From assembly GCF_013341275.1 (NCBI RefSeq), contig NZ_CP054476.1, forward strand, positions 186,001 through 250,000: DNA of 64,000 nucleotides. The letters run 5' to 3'. Below, piece after piece: positions 57,169 through 64,000 of the stretch. A model generated the notes under the pieces. It saw nothing but the letters and a program-made list of their open reading frames with translations, was not told where the DNA came from and did not search any database. Every line of letters starts with the position of its first letter. Position 1 is the first letter of the stretch. The translations under genes and the position numbers were made by a program. This DNA is from Methyloligella sp. GL2. GTDB taxonomy: Bacteria; Pseudomonadota; Alphaproteobacteria; Rhizobiales; Methyloligellaceae.

Positions 57169-57833
57169 CCGAAGAGGAACTTGAAGAGCTGATCGCCGAT
57201 TGTCCAACGCTCTATCACATGGCCGAGCGAGGATCATGGGCATCCATTAAGGAGCGAGGCTTACTTAGCACGTCGGCACTTTTGGACCTTTACGCTGTTC
57301 AAGAACCTCTACGAAGCGGGATCGAGAGGCAGCACCGCCCATGTGGCGTTGGACTTCAGGCGAGTGGGTTGCCGCGTGCTGTTGTGCGCGATCAGATTCC
57401 GATGAGCGATGCGGGGCTCAAGCGGTGCCTGCCAGGGCATCTAACCCCGGCGGACTGGTACGGGTTGTTGAACGCAAAAGCCTTCTTTTGGTTGACGGAA
57501 GGCCGATTGCACAAGTTAACCGGCGCCAAGGCGTACCGGGACCGAGAGCACGACGTACTTGAGGTAGACACGCGTTCGCTGATCGAAGCTCACCGGGACG
57601 CCATATGGCTTTGTCCGATGAACAGTGGCTGCACAAAACCTATGCCGCATCCCAGAGATGAGTCGACCTTCGCTCGGATTTCGGACTATCCGTACGAATA
57701 CTGGCGCGGGAAGCGATCCAAGGGCGAACGTACGGTCGAGCTTGCTGTAGATTACTCTGTGCCGGATATCCGCGATCACGTCAGGCGAGTGGTCGTCAAA
57801 CAGGGCGACGTTGTCGTTAGTGTCATCGAGTAG
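57165..57833 (+). CDS. DUF7002-like protein, possible DarT-type ADP-ribosyltransferase
   Basis: 222 residues (GTG at 57165; GTG at 57162 also possible), overlapping the previous stop. It opens with LYHMAERGSWASIKERGLLST, the His-then-GLL pattern seen at the start of DarT and related ADP-ribosyltransferase folds. Later blocks are LLNAKAFFWLTEGRLHKL and REHDVLEVDTRSL. I believe the family is catalogued as DUF7002, function unknown. Ribosome site GGAGAG. With the macro-domain gene two upstream it could form a toxin/antitoxin-like pair; this is inferred, and the catalytic residues cannot be confirmed by eye. Confidence 0.82.
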   Translation: MTEEELEELIADCPTLYHMAERGSWASIKERGLLSTSALLDLYAVQEPLRSGIERQHRPCGVGLQASGLPRAVVRDQIPMSDAGLKRCLPGHLTPADWYGLLNAKAFFWLTEGRLHKLTGAKAYRDREHDVLEVDTRSLIEAHRDAIWLCPMNSGCTKPMPHPRDESTFARISDYPYEYWRGKRSKGERTVELAVDYSVPDIRDHVRRVVVKQGDVVVSVIE

Positions 57834-57929
57834 CAGACGCCACTAACATATTATGAGGTTGGCGACGGCTCTCGGATCGTATGGACCACCGGTCATCTGC
57901 GCACTTTGACTTCCTCGGGCTGGGAAAAG

Positions 57930-58005
57930 TGGTGCCGCTTGCGTGACTCGAACACGCGACCCCATCATTACGAATGATGTGCTCTACCAACTGAGCTAAA
58001 GCGGC
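57930..58005 (-). tRNA. tRNA-Thr (anticodon CGT)
   Basis: 76-base cloverleaf on the minus strand with encoded CCA. Acceptor stem GCCGCTT/AAGCGGC; anticodon stem CATCA/TGATG around TTCGTAA gives CGT, reading ACG. The 3' end points at the islet, which begins at once on the other side. Confidence 0.97.
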
Positions 58006-58135
58006 TTTGAGACCTAAGGTCTTCCGGGCAATCCCTCGGGGAGGCCTCGGTGCGCTCGTGATTACTGCCAATGGCGGGCGGATGCAAGCGGGCCGAACAG
58101 GCCGGAACGCGACTTATAAACGAACGAGTCTATTC

Positions 58136-58876
58136 ATGGATGCGATTTACCAGGGCTACGCGCCGCTCAATGTGCCCAAGCCGGTGGCCGACGACATCTG
58201 GATCGTCGACGGGCCGGAGATCAAATTCAACTATCTCGGCCTGCATATGCCGTTTCCGACGCGGATGACGGCGATCCGGCTGAAGGACGGCTCGCTCTGG
58301 CTGCATTCGCCGATCGCGCTGGACGAGGATCTGATCGCGGCGCTGGAGGCGCTCGGGCCGATTCGCTTCCTGATCGCGCCCAACACGCTGCATTATTGGT
58401 ATGTGCCGGAGTGGAAGGCACGGTTTCCGGAGGCTGCCGTCTATGGCGCGCCAGGGCTGGCACGCGCGGCGAAGCGGCCCTTGGCGCTGGACCATATCCT
58501 CGGCGGCGAGGCGCCGGAGGCTTGGGCCGGCGAGATCGACCAAGTGCTGGTGCCGGGCAATCTTCTGACCGAGGTGGATTTCTTTCATCGCGCCTCGTCC
58601 ACGCTGATTCTCACCGACCTGATCGAGAATTTCGAGCTCGACCGCATGCATTCGCGTTTCTACAAGCTGGCGATGCGCTGGGCCGGGACCGCCGACCCGG
58701 ACGGCAGGACGCCGATCGACATGCAGTTCAGCTTTCTGGGCTATCGCGACAAGGTGCGCAAAGCGGTGCAGCAGATGATCGCCTGGGCGCCGGAGCGAAT
58801 CATCCTCGCCCATGGCCGCTGGTACGAAAAAGACGGGGTCGCGGAGCTGAAGCGGGCGTTCCGCTGGGTGCTCTAG
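58136..58876 (+). CDS. DUF4336 family protein
   Basis: 246 residues from the ATG at 58136. The texture is that of a metallo-beta-lactamase-like fold without the usual HxHxDH motif: IWIVDGPEIKFNYLG, LWLHSPIALDEDLIAALEALGPIRFLIAPN, and FHRASSTLILTDLIENFE. DUF4336 proteins are of unknown function. It has host-like composition, showing the islet ends at the tRNA. It converges on hemY. Confidence 0.85.
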   Translation: MDAIYQGYAPLNVPKPVADDIWIVDGPEIKFNYLGLHMPFPTRMTAIRLKDGSLWLHSPIALDEDLIAALEALGPIRFLIAPNTLHYWYVPEWKARFPEAAVYGAPGLARAAKRPLALDHILGGEAPEAWAGEIDQVLVPGNLLTEVDFFHRASSTLILTDLIENFELDRMHSRFYKLAMRWAGTADPDGRTPIDMQFSFLGYRDKVRKAVQQMIAWAPERIILAHGRWYEKDGVAELKRAFRWVL

Positions 58877-58903
58877 CGCTCAGCGCACAAATCTAACGCA
58901 CGC

Positions 58904-60769
58904 CTAGCGGACATGGGCGCTGCGCAGGCGCTCCAGATCGGATTCGCTTTCCTCATAATCCTCCGAGCCGACGCCCGGATCGTCCGGCGGGCGGGAGGGG
59001 ATATAGGATTGCTCGGCCGATGCTTCGGTGCGGGGCGCCGGCGCGGGCTCTGTAGGGGGCTCGGCATCGAGCTTAGCACCCGGTTTGGGCTCTTCGGCGG
59101 CAGGCGCCGCCGCCTCTTCCCGGATGGGCTCGTAGCGGGGCGGCTTCTGCGCTTTCGCCGTCTCCTCAGAGACGGGCTTATCGAGCGGCGGCATTTCCCG
59201 CGGCAGCTCGTCCTTCGCGCCCTGCTCTTCCTCCGTCTCGCCGGCCCAGCTGGCGGTGATGGCGGGCGGCTCTTCGGAGGTTTCTTGCGATGTCTCTTGC
59301 GGCTTTTGTTCCGATGTCTCTTGCGCCGGCATCACCTCGACCGGCGTGGCGCTGGCCTCGATCTCGCGCGGCGGCGAGACGTCTTCGGCGGCCGGTTGAT
59401 GCTCCACATCGCTGGGGAGCACTTTGGGCTCCTCCGCCTCCTCGCCGGCCGGCTCCTCGATGATCAGGCTGTCGTCGCCGCGGCCAATGGCATCGACCGG
59501 TGCTTTCCATTCGAAGGCATCGAGCTTGCCGGTGACGGGCGAGGCCGGCAGCCAGCGGTCGGAGATATAGCCGTCGGCAATCCAGGCCCGGTCGCGCGGG
59601 GCGCGTACGGCGCGGGCCAGCCATTCGCGCTCGCGGCCGCGATCGCCGAACTCGCCCGCCTCGATACGGGCCATCAAGGCGCAGATGCGAGCCGAGGGGC
59701 GATCGGCGATATAGGGGGCGAGCGCCAAGCGCGCCTCCTCCCATTCATGGGCCTCGATGGCGGCATTGGCGACGGCGATATGCCCTTCGATCTCATCCGG
59801 CGTGGTGCCGGCGAGATATTTCACCCGCTTCAGCCGCTCCTTGGGGGATTCGCCGGGCTTGGCGTGGCCGTAGACCAGGGCAAGATCGGGATGGGGCGCC
59901 TTTTTCCAGGTCTTGGCGAGGAGACGGGAGGCGCGGCGGGTGTCGCCCTTGGAGGCGAGAATGCGGCCGGCGATCTCCGCCGCCGGGATCAGCTCCGGTG
60001 CGATGCGGTGGGCTTCGCTGGCAAGCTCCAGCGCCTTGTCGGGATTGAGCCGCTCCAGCTCGGTCGCCTCGGCGGTCAGCAGCACGGCGCGGTCGCGCAG
60101 CGCAGTCTTGCCGTCGATATGATCGTATTGGCGGGCGGTGCTGAGGGTCTTCAGCGCATCTTCCCAATCGTTGGCGCGGGCCTGCAGGTCGAGCAGCGCA
60201 TTGACGCTCCAGCCGAGATTGGGATTCTTCTCCACCGTCTGCTCGGCGAATTGGCGGGCCGCTTCCGCGTCGCCCCGGCGCTTGGCCTCCAGGAAGAGAC
60301 CGCGCAGGCCCAAGAGCTCCGTCTTCGGATTGTCGAGCATCGCCTCGAAGGCGCGGCGGGCGCCTTCGCGGTCGTCCTTGAGCTGGAAGGCTTGCGCCTT
60401 GAGCAGCGCGGTGAGCGGCTCGTGGGGCAACATGCGGCGCGCGGCGGAGGCGCTCTGCTGGGCCTGGGCGCGGTCGCCGACCCCGATGGCGAGGAAGCCG
60501 CGGGTCAGCGCCTCGAAGCCATGGCGGCGGCGGCGCTCCTTCACGCTGGAGGCGATGGCGCCGGGCCGGGTAAGCAGGAAGCGGAAGAAGGACCACAGAA
60601 ACAGCACGGCGGCGGCCAGCAGGGCGACCGCCACGGCGCCGACGAAGGCCGAGGTCTCGATCTGATAGCCGAACCACTCAACCTGGATCGAGCCGGGCTG
60701 ATCGGCGAGCCAGGCAAAGCCGAACGCGATGAGCCCGATCGCGACGATGAAGGTGAGGATACGGATCAT
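58904..60769 (-). CDS. hemY: HemY N-terminal-domain membrane protein (TPR type)
   Basis: 621 residues: two membrane helices near the start (FIVAIGLIAFGFAWLA and FVGAVAVALLAAAVLFLW), HemY_N region, TPR-like helices (about 100-400), and a long acidic Glu/Pro-rich tail. This is the proteobacterial HemY of the hemCDXY type, not protoporphyrinogen oxidase. Its exact role in heme synthesis is unclear. It is the last gene of the hemC-hemD operon, 4 bases after the mitofilin-like gene. Confidence 0.9.
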   Translation of the reverse strand: MIRILTFIVAIGLIAFGFAWLADQPGSIQVEWFGYQIETSAFVGAVAVALLAAAVLFLWSFFRFLLTRPGAIASSVKERRRRHGFEALTRGFLAIGVGDRAQAQQSASAARRMLPHEPLTALLKAQAFQLKDDREGARRAFEAMLDNPKTELLGLRGLFLEAKRRGDAEAARQFAEQTVEKNPNLGWSVNALLDLQARANDWEDALKTLSTARQYDHIDGKTALRDRAVLLTAEATELERLNPDKALELASEAHRIAPELIPAAEIAGRILASKGDTRRASRLLAKTWKKAPHPDLALVYGHAKPGESPKERLKRVKYLAGTTPDEIEGHIAVANAAIEAHEWEEARLALAPYIADRPSARICALMARIEAGEFGDRGREREWLARAVRAPRDRAWIADGYISDRWLPASPVTGKLDAFEWKAPVDAIGRGDDSLIIEEPAGEEAEEPKVLPSDVEHQPAAEDVSPPREIEASATPVEVMPAQETSEQKPQETSQETSEEPPAITASWAGETEEEQGAKDELPREMPPLDKPVSEETAKAQKPPRYEPIREEAAAPAAEEPKPGAKLDAEPPTEPAPAPRTEASAEQSYIPSRPPDDPGVGSEDYEESESDLERLRSAHVR

Positions 60770-60773
60770 CGGA

Positions 60774-62210
60774 TTACAATCCCGGTTGGGCGGGGCTTTC
60801 TGCAGTGGAGGGTTGCGCGGCAGGCTCAGACGAAACGTCCTGGCCGGCGAGGCGTTTCAGGGCGGTCTCGGCGGCAAGGCGCGATTTGGCGAGGCTGAGC
60901 CAATCGGCCATGGCCTTGGCGGGCGGGCCAGTCAGGGTCTCGACCTCGCTGACGGCGCCGCTGACATTGCCGGCATCCAGCGCGTTGCGGGCCCGGACCA
61001 GGACCGCATCGGCGCTATCGCCTTCGCCTTTGCTGTCGAGGCGGCGGATCTTCACCATGGAGCTGGCGCTGGACATCAGCGTGCCGAGCAGCGTGTCGTC
61101 GGCGGGCGTTACCTCCGCGGCGAGGGCCTTGGTCTCCGCCGCGTCGAAGCGGGCCTGAAGCTGGGTCAGCGTCGGCAGGCCCTGGCGCGCACTGGCGACA
61201 AGCGCACCGGTCTCCTCGCTCTTGCCGAGGGCGGTGAAGGCGGAAAGCTCCGTCGCGTAAGGTGCGCCGCTCAAAATCGTAGCGCGAAGATCGGCGAGGG
61301 CCGCGGCGCGGGCGGCGGATTGCGCCTCGGTGCGGGTTTGCGCGACGCTGGAGGAGAGGTCCGGGATCTCGCCCTCCAGCTTGGCGATGCGCGCGCGCAT
61401 ATCGCTCAAGGCCTGCTGATCGGAGGCGCTTAAGCCCGTCTCGGTCGATTGGGTCCGGCCGAGTTCGGCGATTTGCGATTTCAGCGCGGCAATCTCGGCG
61501 ACTTGCGATTTCAACCCATCCACCTCGCCGGTGAGGGTATCGAGCGCTTGCGAGCCGGCTCCGGTCTGTGCGGCGGCGAGCTTCTTGTCGATCTCGGCCT
61601 CGAGACGCTTCTCGGCCTCGGCGATCTGCTGGCTGGTGGCGGCGGCATCGGCGACCGAGCCGCCCTTCTCGGCCTGGGCGGCCAGGGATTTCATGGTGTC
61701 CTCGAGCCGGGTCACGCGATCCTTCAACGCGGCGACCTCGGTCTCAGAGACGGCGGGTTTGGGCGCGGGCTTGGCCTCGAGCGCGGCAATGCGGGTCTCC
61801 AGATCGGTCTTGAATGGCGCCACGCCGGCGGGGAGAAACGGCAACGCGAAGGCAAAGGCGCCGGCGCCGATCAGCCCGCCAAGCAGGGCGGCGAAGAGAT
61901 AGCCGAAAAAGCCGCCGCCGGACTTTGTCGAGGGCGGGGCGGCCGCAGCCGGCTGCTCGGAAACGGGCTCTTCCTCGGCAGGCTTATCTGCCGCCTCGTC
62001 TTCGGCAGATTCCTGCTCGGCTGTCTCTTCGGACGGCGTCTCTGCGGTATCGCTCTGCGCAGCCTGTTCGGGTTCGGATACGGAGCTGCCGGAAGACTCT
62101 TCGGCGGAACGATCGGCGCCCTCGACAGAGACCTCCTCAGCAGTGCCTTCGATAGTGCGACCGGGCCGCTTATCCGCGTTGTCGTTGCTGTCGCCGAACG
62201 ATCCGGCCAT
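60774..62210 (-). CDS. Mitofilin (Mic60)-like membrane protein of the hem operon
   Basis: 478 residues: acidic low-complexity N-terminus (about 1-95), one membrane helix (about 101-125, GYLFAALLGGLIGAGAFAFALPFL), a long coiled coil, and a C-terminal helical domain (ALDAGNVSGAVSEVETL). This matches the alphaproteobacterial Mic60/COG4223 family, ancestors of mitochondrial mitofilin, which shape intracytoplasmic membranes and are encoded with hem genes. It lies between hemD and hemY. Confidence 0.9.
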   Translation of the reverse strand: MAGSFGDSNDNADKRPGRTIEGTAEEVSVEGADRSAEESSGSSVSEPEQAAQSDTAETPSEETAEQESAEDEAADKPAEEEPVSEQPAAAAPPSTKSGGGFFGYLFAALLGGLIGAGAFAFALPFLPAGVAPFKTDLETRIAALEAKPAPKPAVSETEVAALKDRVTRLEDTMKSLAAQAEKGGSVADAAATSQQIAEAEKRLEAEIDKKLAAAQTGAGSQALDTLTGEVDGLKSQVAEIAALKSQIAELGRTQSTETGLSASDQQALSDMRARIAKLEGEIPDLSSSVAQTRTEAQSAARAAALADLRATILSGAPYATELSAFTALGKSEETGALVASARQGLPTLTQLQARFDAAETKALAAEVTPADDTLLGTLMSSASSMVKIRRLDSKGEGDSADAVLVRARNALDAGNVSGAVSEVETLTGPPAKAMADWLSLAKSRLAAETALKRLAGQDVSSEPAAQPSTAESPAQPGL

Positions 62211-62249
62211 GGCACCTCGCTCTTTCGTCTCTAGGCGATTTCGTCTGTC

Positions 62250-62966
62250 TCAGGAGGATGGCGCGCCCGGCGGGAGGAGCGCAAGGAGTTCTTCCTCATC
62301 GGGCTTGGCTGCGACGGCGATCTTGCAGCCTAAATCTTCCAGATTCCTTGCCACGTTCACAGAAATGCAGAAGGCCTGCAGCCGATCCGTCGCGATCCCC
62401 GCATTCTTCGCAAGACGGGCGAAAGTCTCCGCACCGCGCGGCGACATCAGCAGCACGCCATCGATATCCTGGGCGGAGAAATGTGCCAGTGCCGCATCGC
62501 TAAAGCGCGCGATCGGTTCGGCGCGATAAACCACCGGAACTTCCACGGTGAAGCCATCTCCTTCCAGGGCATATTGCAGATTATGGGCGAGATCTGCGCC
62601 AGCAAGATGAATGAGGCTGCCGCGGCGCGGATCGAGCCGTTCGCGGATCAGCGCGGCCAGCTGCTTTCCGGTTCCCGGACCTTGGATCACCTCCGTGAAG
62701 CCGAGTTGGCGGGCCATGGAGGCCGTGGCCGGTCCCACGGCGAAGAGCGGGAATTTCCGCAATGCCTCGGCTTGCGGCATCGTTTCGATGGCACGGAGCG
62801 CGTTGCGGCTGGTGACGGCGAGCGCCTGGGCCCGGTGCAGGGCGAGGGGCGGGCCGAGGAAGACGATCTTGGACAGCGGCGAGAGAACCGGCACGTGACC
62901 GAGGCGGCGCAGCTTTTCGGCTTGCGCCTCGGCGTCGGGCTCCGGTCTCGTCACCAGCAGCCGCAT
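62250..62966 (-). CDS. hemD: Uroporphyrinogen-III synthase
   Basis: 238 residues. The family is variable, but RLLVTRPEPDAEAQAEKLRRLGH, the middle LALHRAQALAVTSRNALRA, FAVGPATASMARQLGF and LLMSPRGAETFARL are recognisable. It closes the linear tetrapyrrole into uroporphyrinogen III. The start overlaps the hemC stop, giving coupling. Confidence 0.93.
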   Translation of the reverse strand: MRLLVTRPEPDAEAQAEKLRRLGHVPVLSPLSKIVFLGPPLALHRAQALAVTSRNALRAIETMPQAEALRKFPLFAVGPATASMARQLGFTEVIQGPGTGKQLAALIRERLDPRRGSLIHLAGADLAHNLQYALEGDGFTVEVPVVYRAEPIARFSDAALAHFSAQDIDGVLLMSPRGAETFARLAKNAGIATDRLQAFCISVNVARNLEDLGCKIAVAAKPDEEELLALLPPGAPSS

Positions 62967-63889
62967 CAGACGATATTGGCCAGAAAGTCTGGGCCGGCGC
63001 GGGCGAGGAGATCTTTGGCGGCCGCATCGCCAATCTCGGCGGCCTCGGTGGCGGCGCCGAAACGCTCGGTCTCGAAATAGCGGCTGCCGTCGGTCGCCAG
63101 GATCATGCCGCGGAAGCGAAGCGTCTCCCCGTCCAGTTCGGCCAGGCCGGCGATGGGCGTGCGGCAGGAGCCGTCGAGCCGAGCGAGATAGGCGCGTTCG
63201 CAGGCAATCGCAGTGGCGGTCTCCTCGTCGTGCAGACGCCCGAGCGCTTGGCGCAATTCCATATCCTCCTCGCGGCAGGCGATGCCAAGGGCACCCTGGC
63301 CGACGGCGGGCAACATCTCCTCAACGGAAATGACCGAGGCGGCGTGCCGGGTCAGCTTCAGCCGCTCCAGCCCGGCATAGGCAAGCAGTGTAGCATCGGC
63401 GAGGCCGTCTTCCAGCTTGCGCAGCCTGGTCTGCACATTGCCGCGGAAGGTTTCGACCTTCAGATCGGGGCGGAGGCGCAGCACTTGCGCCTGACGGCGC
63501 AGGGAGGCGGTGCCGACCACGGCGCCTTCCGGCAGATCCATCAGCGCGTAAGATTTGCGGCTGATGAAGGCATCGCGCACATCGCCCCGCTTGGGGATGG
63601 CGGCGAGATGGGTGCCGGCGGGAAGCTCGGTCGGCAGATCCTTCATGGAATGGACGGCGAGATCGATGAGGCCGTCGAGCAGCGCCTGGTCGATTTCCTT
63701 GGTGAACAGCCCCTTGCCGCCGAATTCCCGCAAAGGGCGGTCCTGGATACGGTCGCCGGCGGTGGAGAACACCTCCACCTCGATTTCCTCCGGAAAGCCG
63801 CTGTCCTTGAGGAGGTCCCGCACATGCTCGGCCTGCCAAAGCGCCAGCGGGCTGCCGCGGGTGCCGATGCGTAGCTTGCGATCTTGCAC
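62966..63889 (-). CDS. hemC: Hydroxymethylbilane synthase (porphobilinogen deaminase)
   Basis: 307 residues: RIGTRGSPLALWQAEHV, GLFTKEIDQALLDG, DLAVHSMKDLPTELP, and LDGSCRTPI with the Cys that carries the dipyrromethane cofactor. It makes the linear tetrapyrrole. First gene of the hemC-hemD-mitofilin-like-hemY operon. The 111 bases upstream to the window end hold no gene I can support. Confidence 0.97.
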   Translation of the reverse strand: MQDRKLRIGTRGSPLALWQAEHVRDLLKDSGFPEEIEVEVFSTAGDRIQDRPLREFGGKGLFTKEIDQALLDGLIDLAVHSMKDLPTELPAGTHLAAIPKRGDVRDAFISRKSYALMDLPEGAVVGTASLRRQAQVLRLRPDLKVETFRGNVQTRLRKLEDGLADATLLAYAGLERLKLTRHAASVISVEEMLPAVGQGALGIACREEDMELRQALGRLHDEETATAIACERAYLARLDGSCRTPIAGLAELDGETLRFRGMILATDGSRYFETERFGAATEAAEIGDAAAKDLLARAGPDFLANIV

Positions 63890-64000
63890 TGAAAACCCTT
63901 GCCTTCTCTGCCTTTGCCCCGATATCCGGCTTTTGCACGGCGGGGGCGCGAATTGTCCCTCCCCTTCAATCCGACCCGATGGCCGGTGTAAAGAGGCGCA

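Larger units (their letters stand above)
54031..57929. other. Low-GC genomic islet next to tRNA-Thr
   Basis: Three consecutive genes differ from neighbours in base and codon use; lines I counted near 56.2 kb are about 55% GC, against about 62-65% around. The islet starts right after the extensin gene and stops at the 3' end of tRNA-Thr(CGT), a typical integration target. The gap 54031-54198 and the gap 57834-57929 hold no other gene I can see. No integrase or transposase is present. Confidence 0.65.

Noticed and set aside
54031-57929. Active prophage or integrative element
   Set aside because: No integrase, transposase, replication or structural gene is present; only three cargo genes are seen.

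Overview
The window looks like chromosome of a GC-rich alphaproteobacterium, most likely Hyphomicrobiales (Rhizobiales). The basis is gene order (murJ-glnD next to mutS; penicillin-binding-protein activator/rsmI/yraN/gshB; hrcA-grpE with dnaK-dnaJ; hemC-hemD-mitofilin-like-hemY), a Fur/Mur-type regulator without CxxC motifs, ornithine-lipid genes, and Rhizobiales-style palindromic intergenic repeats. Coding density is high and most genes are housekeeping. The genus cannot be told from the sequence alone.

Layout. 1-2.2 kb: end of a TSUP permease, a DUF3617 protein and an unknown protein. 2.2-6.7 kb: a quorum-sensing locus with luxR divergent from luxI, luxI overlapping a cytochrome P450, then a small ORF and a Fsr-type MFS exporter. 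6.8-20.3 kb: a coiled-coil protein, then a long minus-strand run of plsC-like, fur, rimI, tsaB, nitroreductase, NfuA-like, usp, trpS, murJ, glnD and mutS. 20.4-30.9 kb: rph-rdgB-hemW, the converging PBP activator, rsmI-yraN-gshB, a 2TM protein, yifB/comM, and OpgC with an SGNH-like partner. 30.9-44.97 kb: hybrid histidine kinase, olsB, hrcA-grpE, pyrE, alkB, a methyltransferase, dnaK-dnaJ, an AI-2E permease, FMN reductase and pyrF. 45-50 kb: repeats, DUF167 and YggT proteins, tRNA-Ala(CGC), HAD, SMR, SDR and a secreted protein. 49.7-54.0 kb: the Ku-LigD end-joining pair and an extensin-like lipoprotein. 54.03-57.93 kb: a low-GC foreign islet ending at the 3' end of tRNA-Thr(CGT). 58.1-63.9 kb: DUF4336, then the hemC-hemD-mitofilin-like-hemY operon.

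The most interesting part is the three-gene islet. Its genes overlap or abut and read as one operon: (1) an ImmA/IrrE-type HExxH zinc peptidase fused to a C-terminal macro domain; (2) a P-loop nucleotide-kinase-like domain fused to an adenylosuccinate-synthetase domain in which the catalytic Asp is Ser and the catalytic His is Pro, a pattern I associate with phage PurZ (2-aminoadenine synthesis) rather than PurA; (3) a small protein with the opening motif of DarT-like ADP-ribosyltransferases. A macro domain next to a possible ADP-ribosyltransferase recalls DarTG. The PurZ-like/kinase fusion adds a nucleotide-making arm. I know of no described system with this composition; a defence or toxin-antitoxin role is an inference.

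A second notable unit is luxR/luxI-P450-exporter, which could make, modify and export a signal-controlled metabolite. Ku-LigD and AlkB add DNA repair, and OlsB with a PlsC/OlsA-like acyltransferase could together make ornithine lipids.
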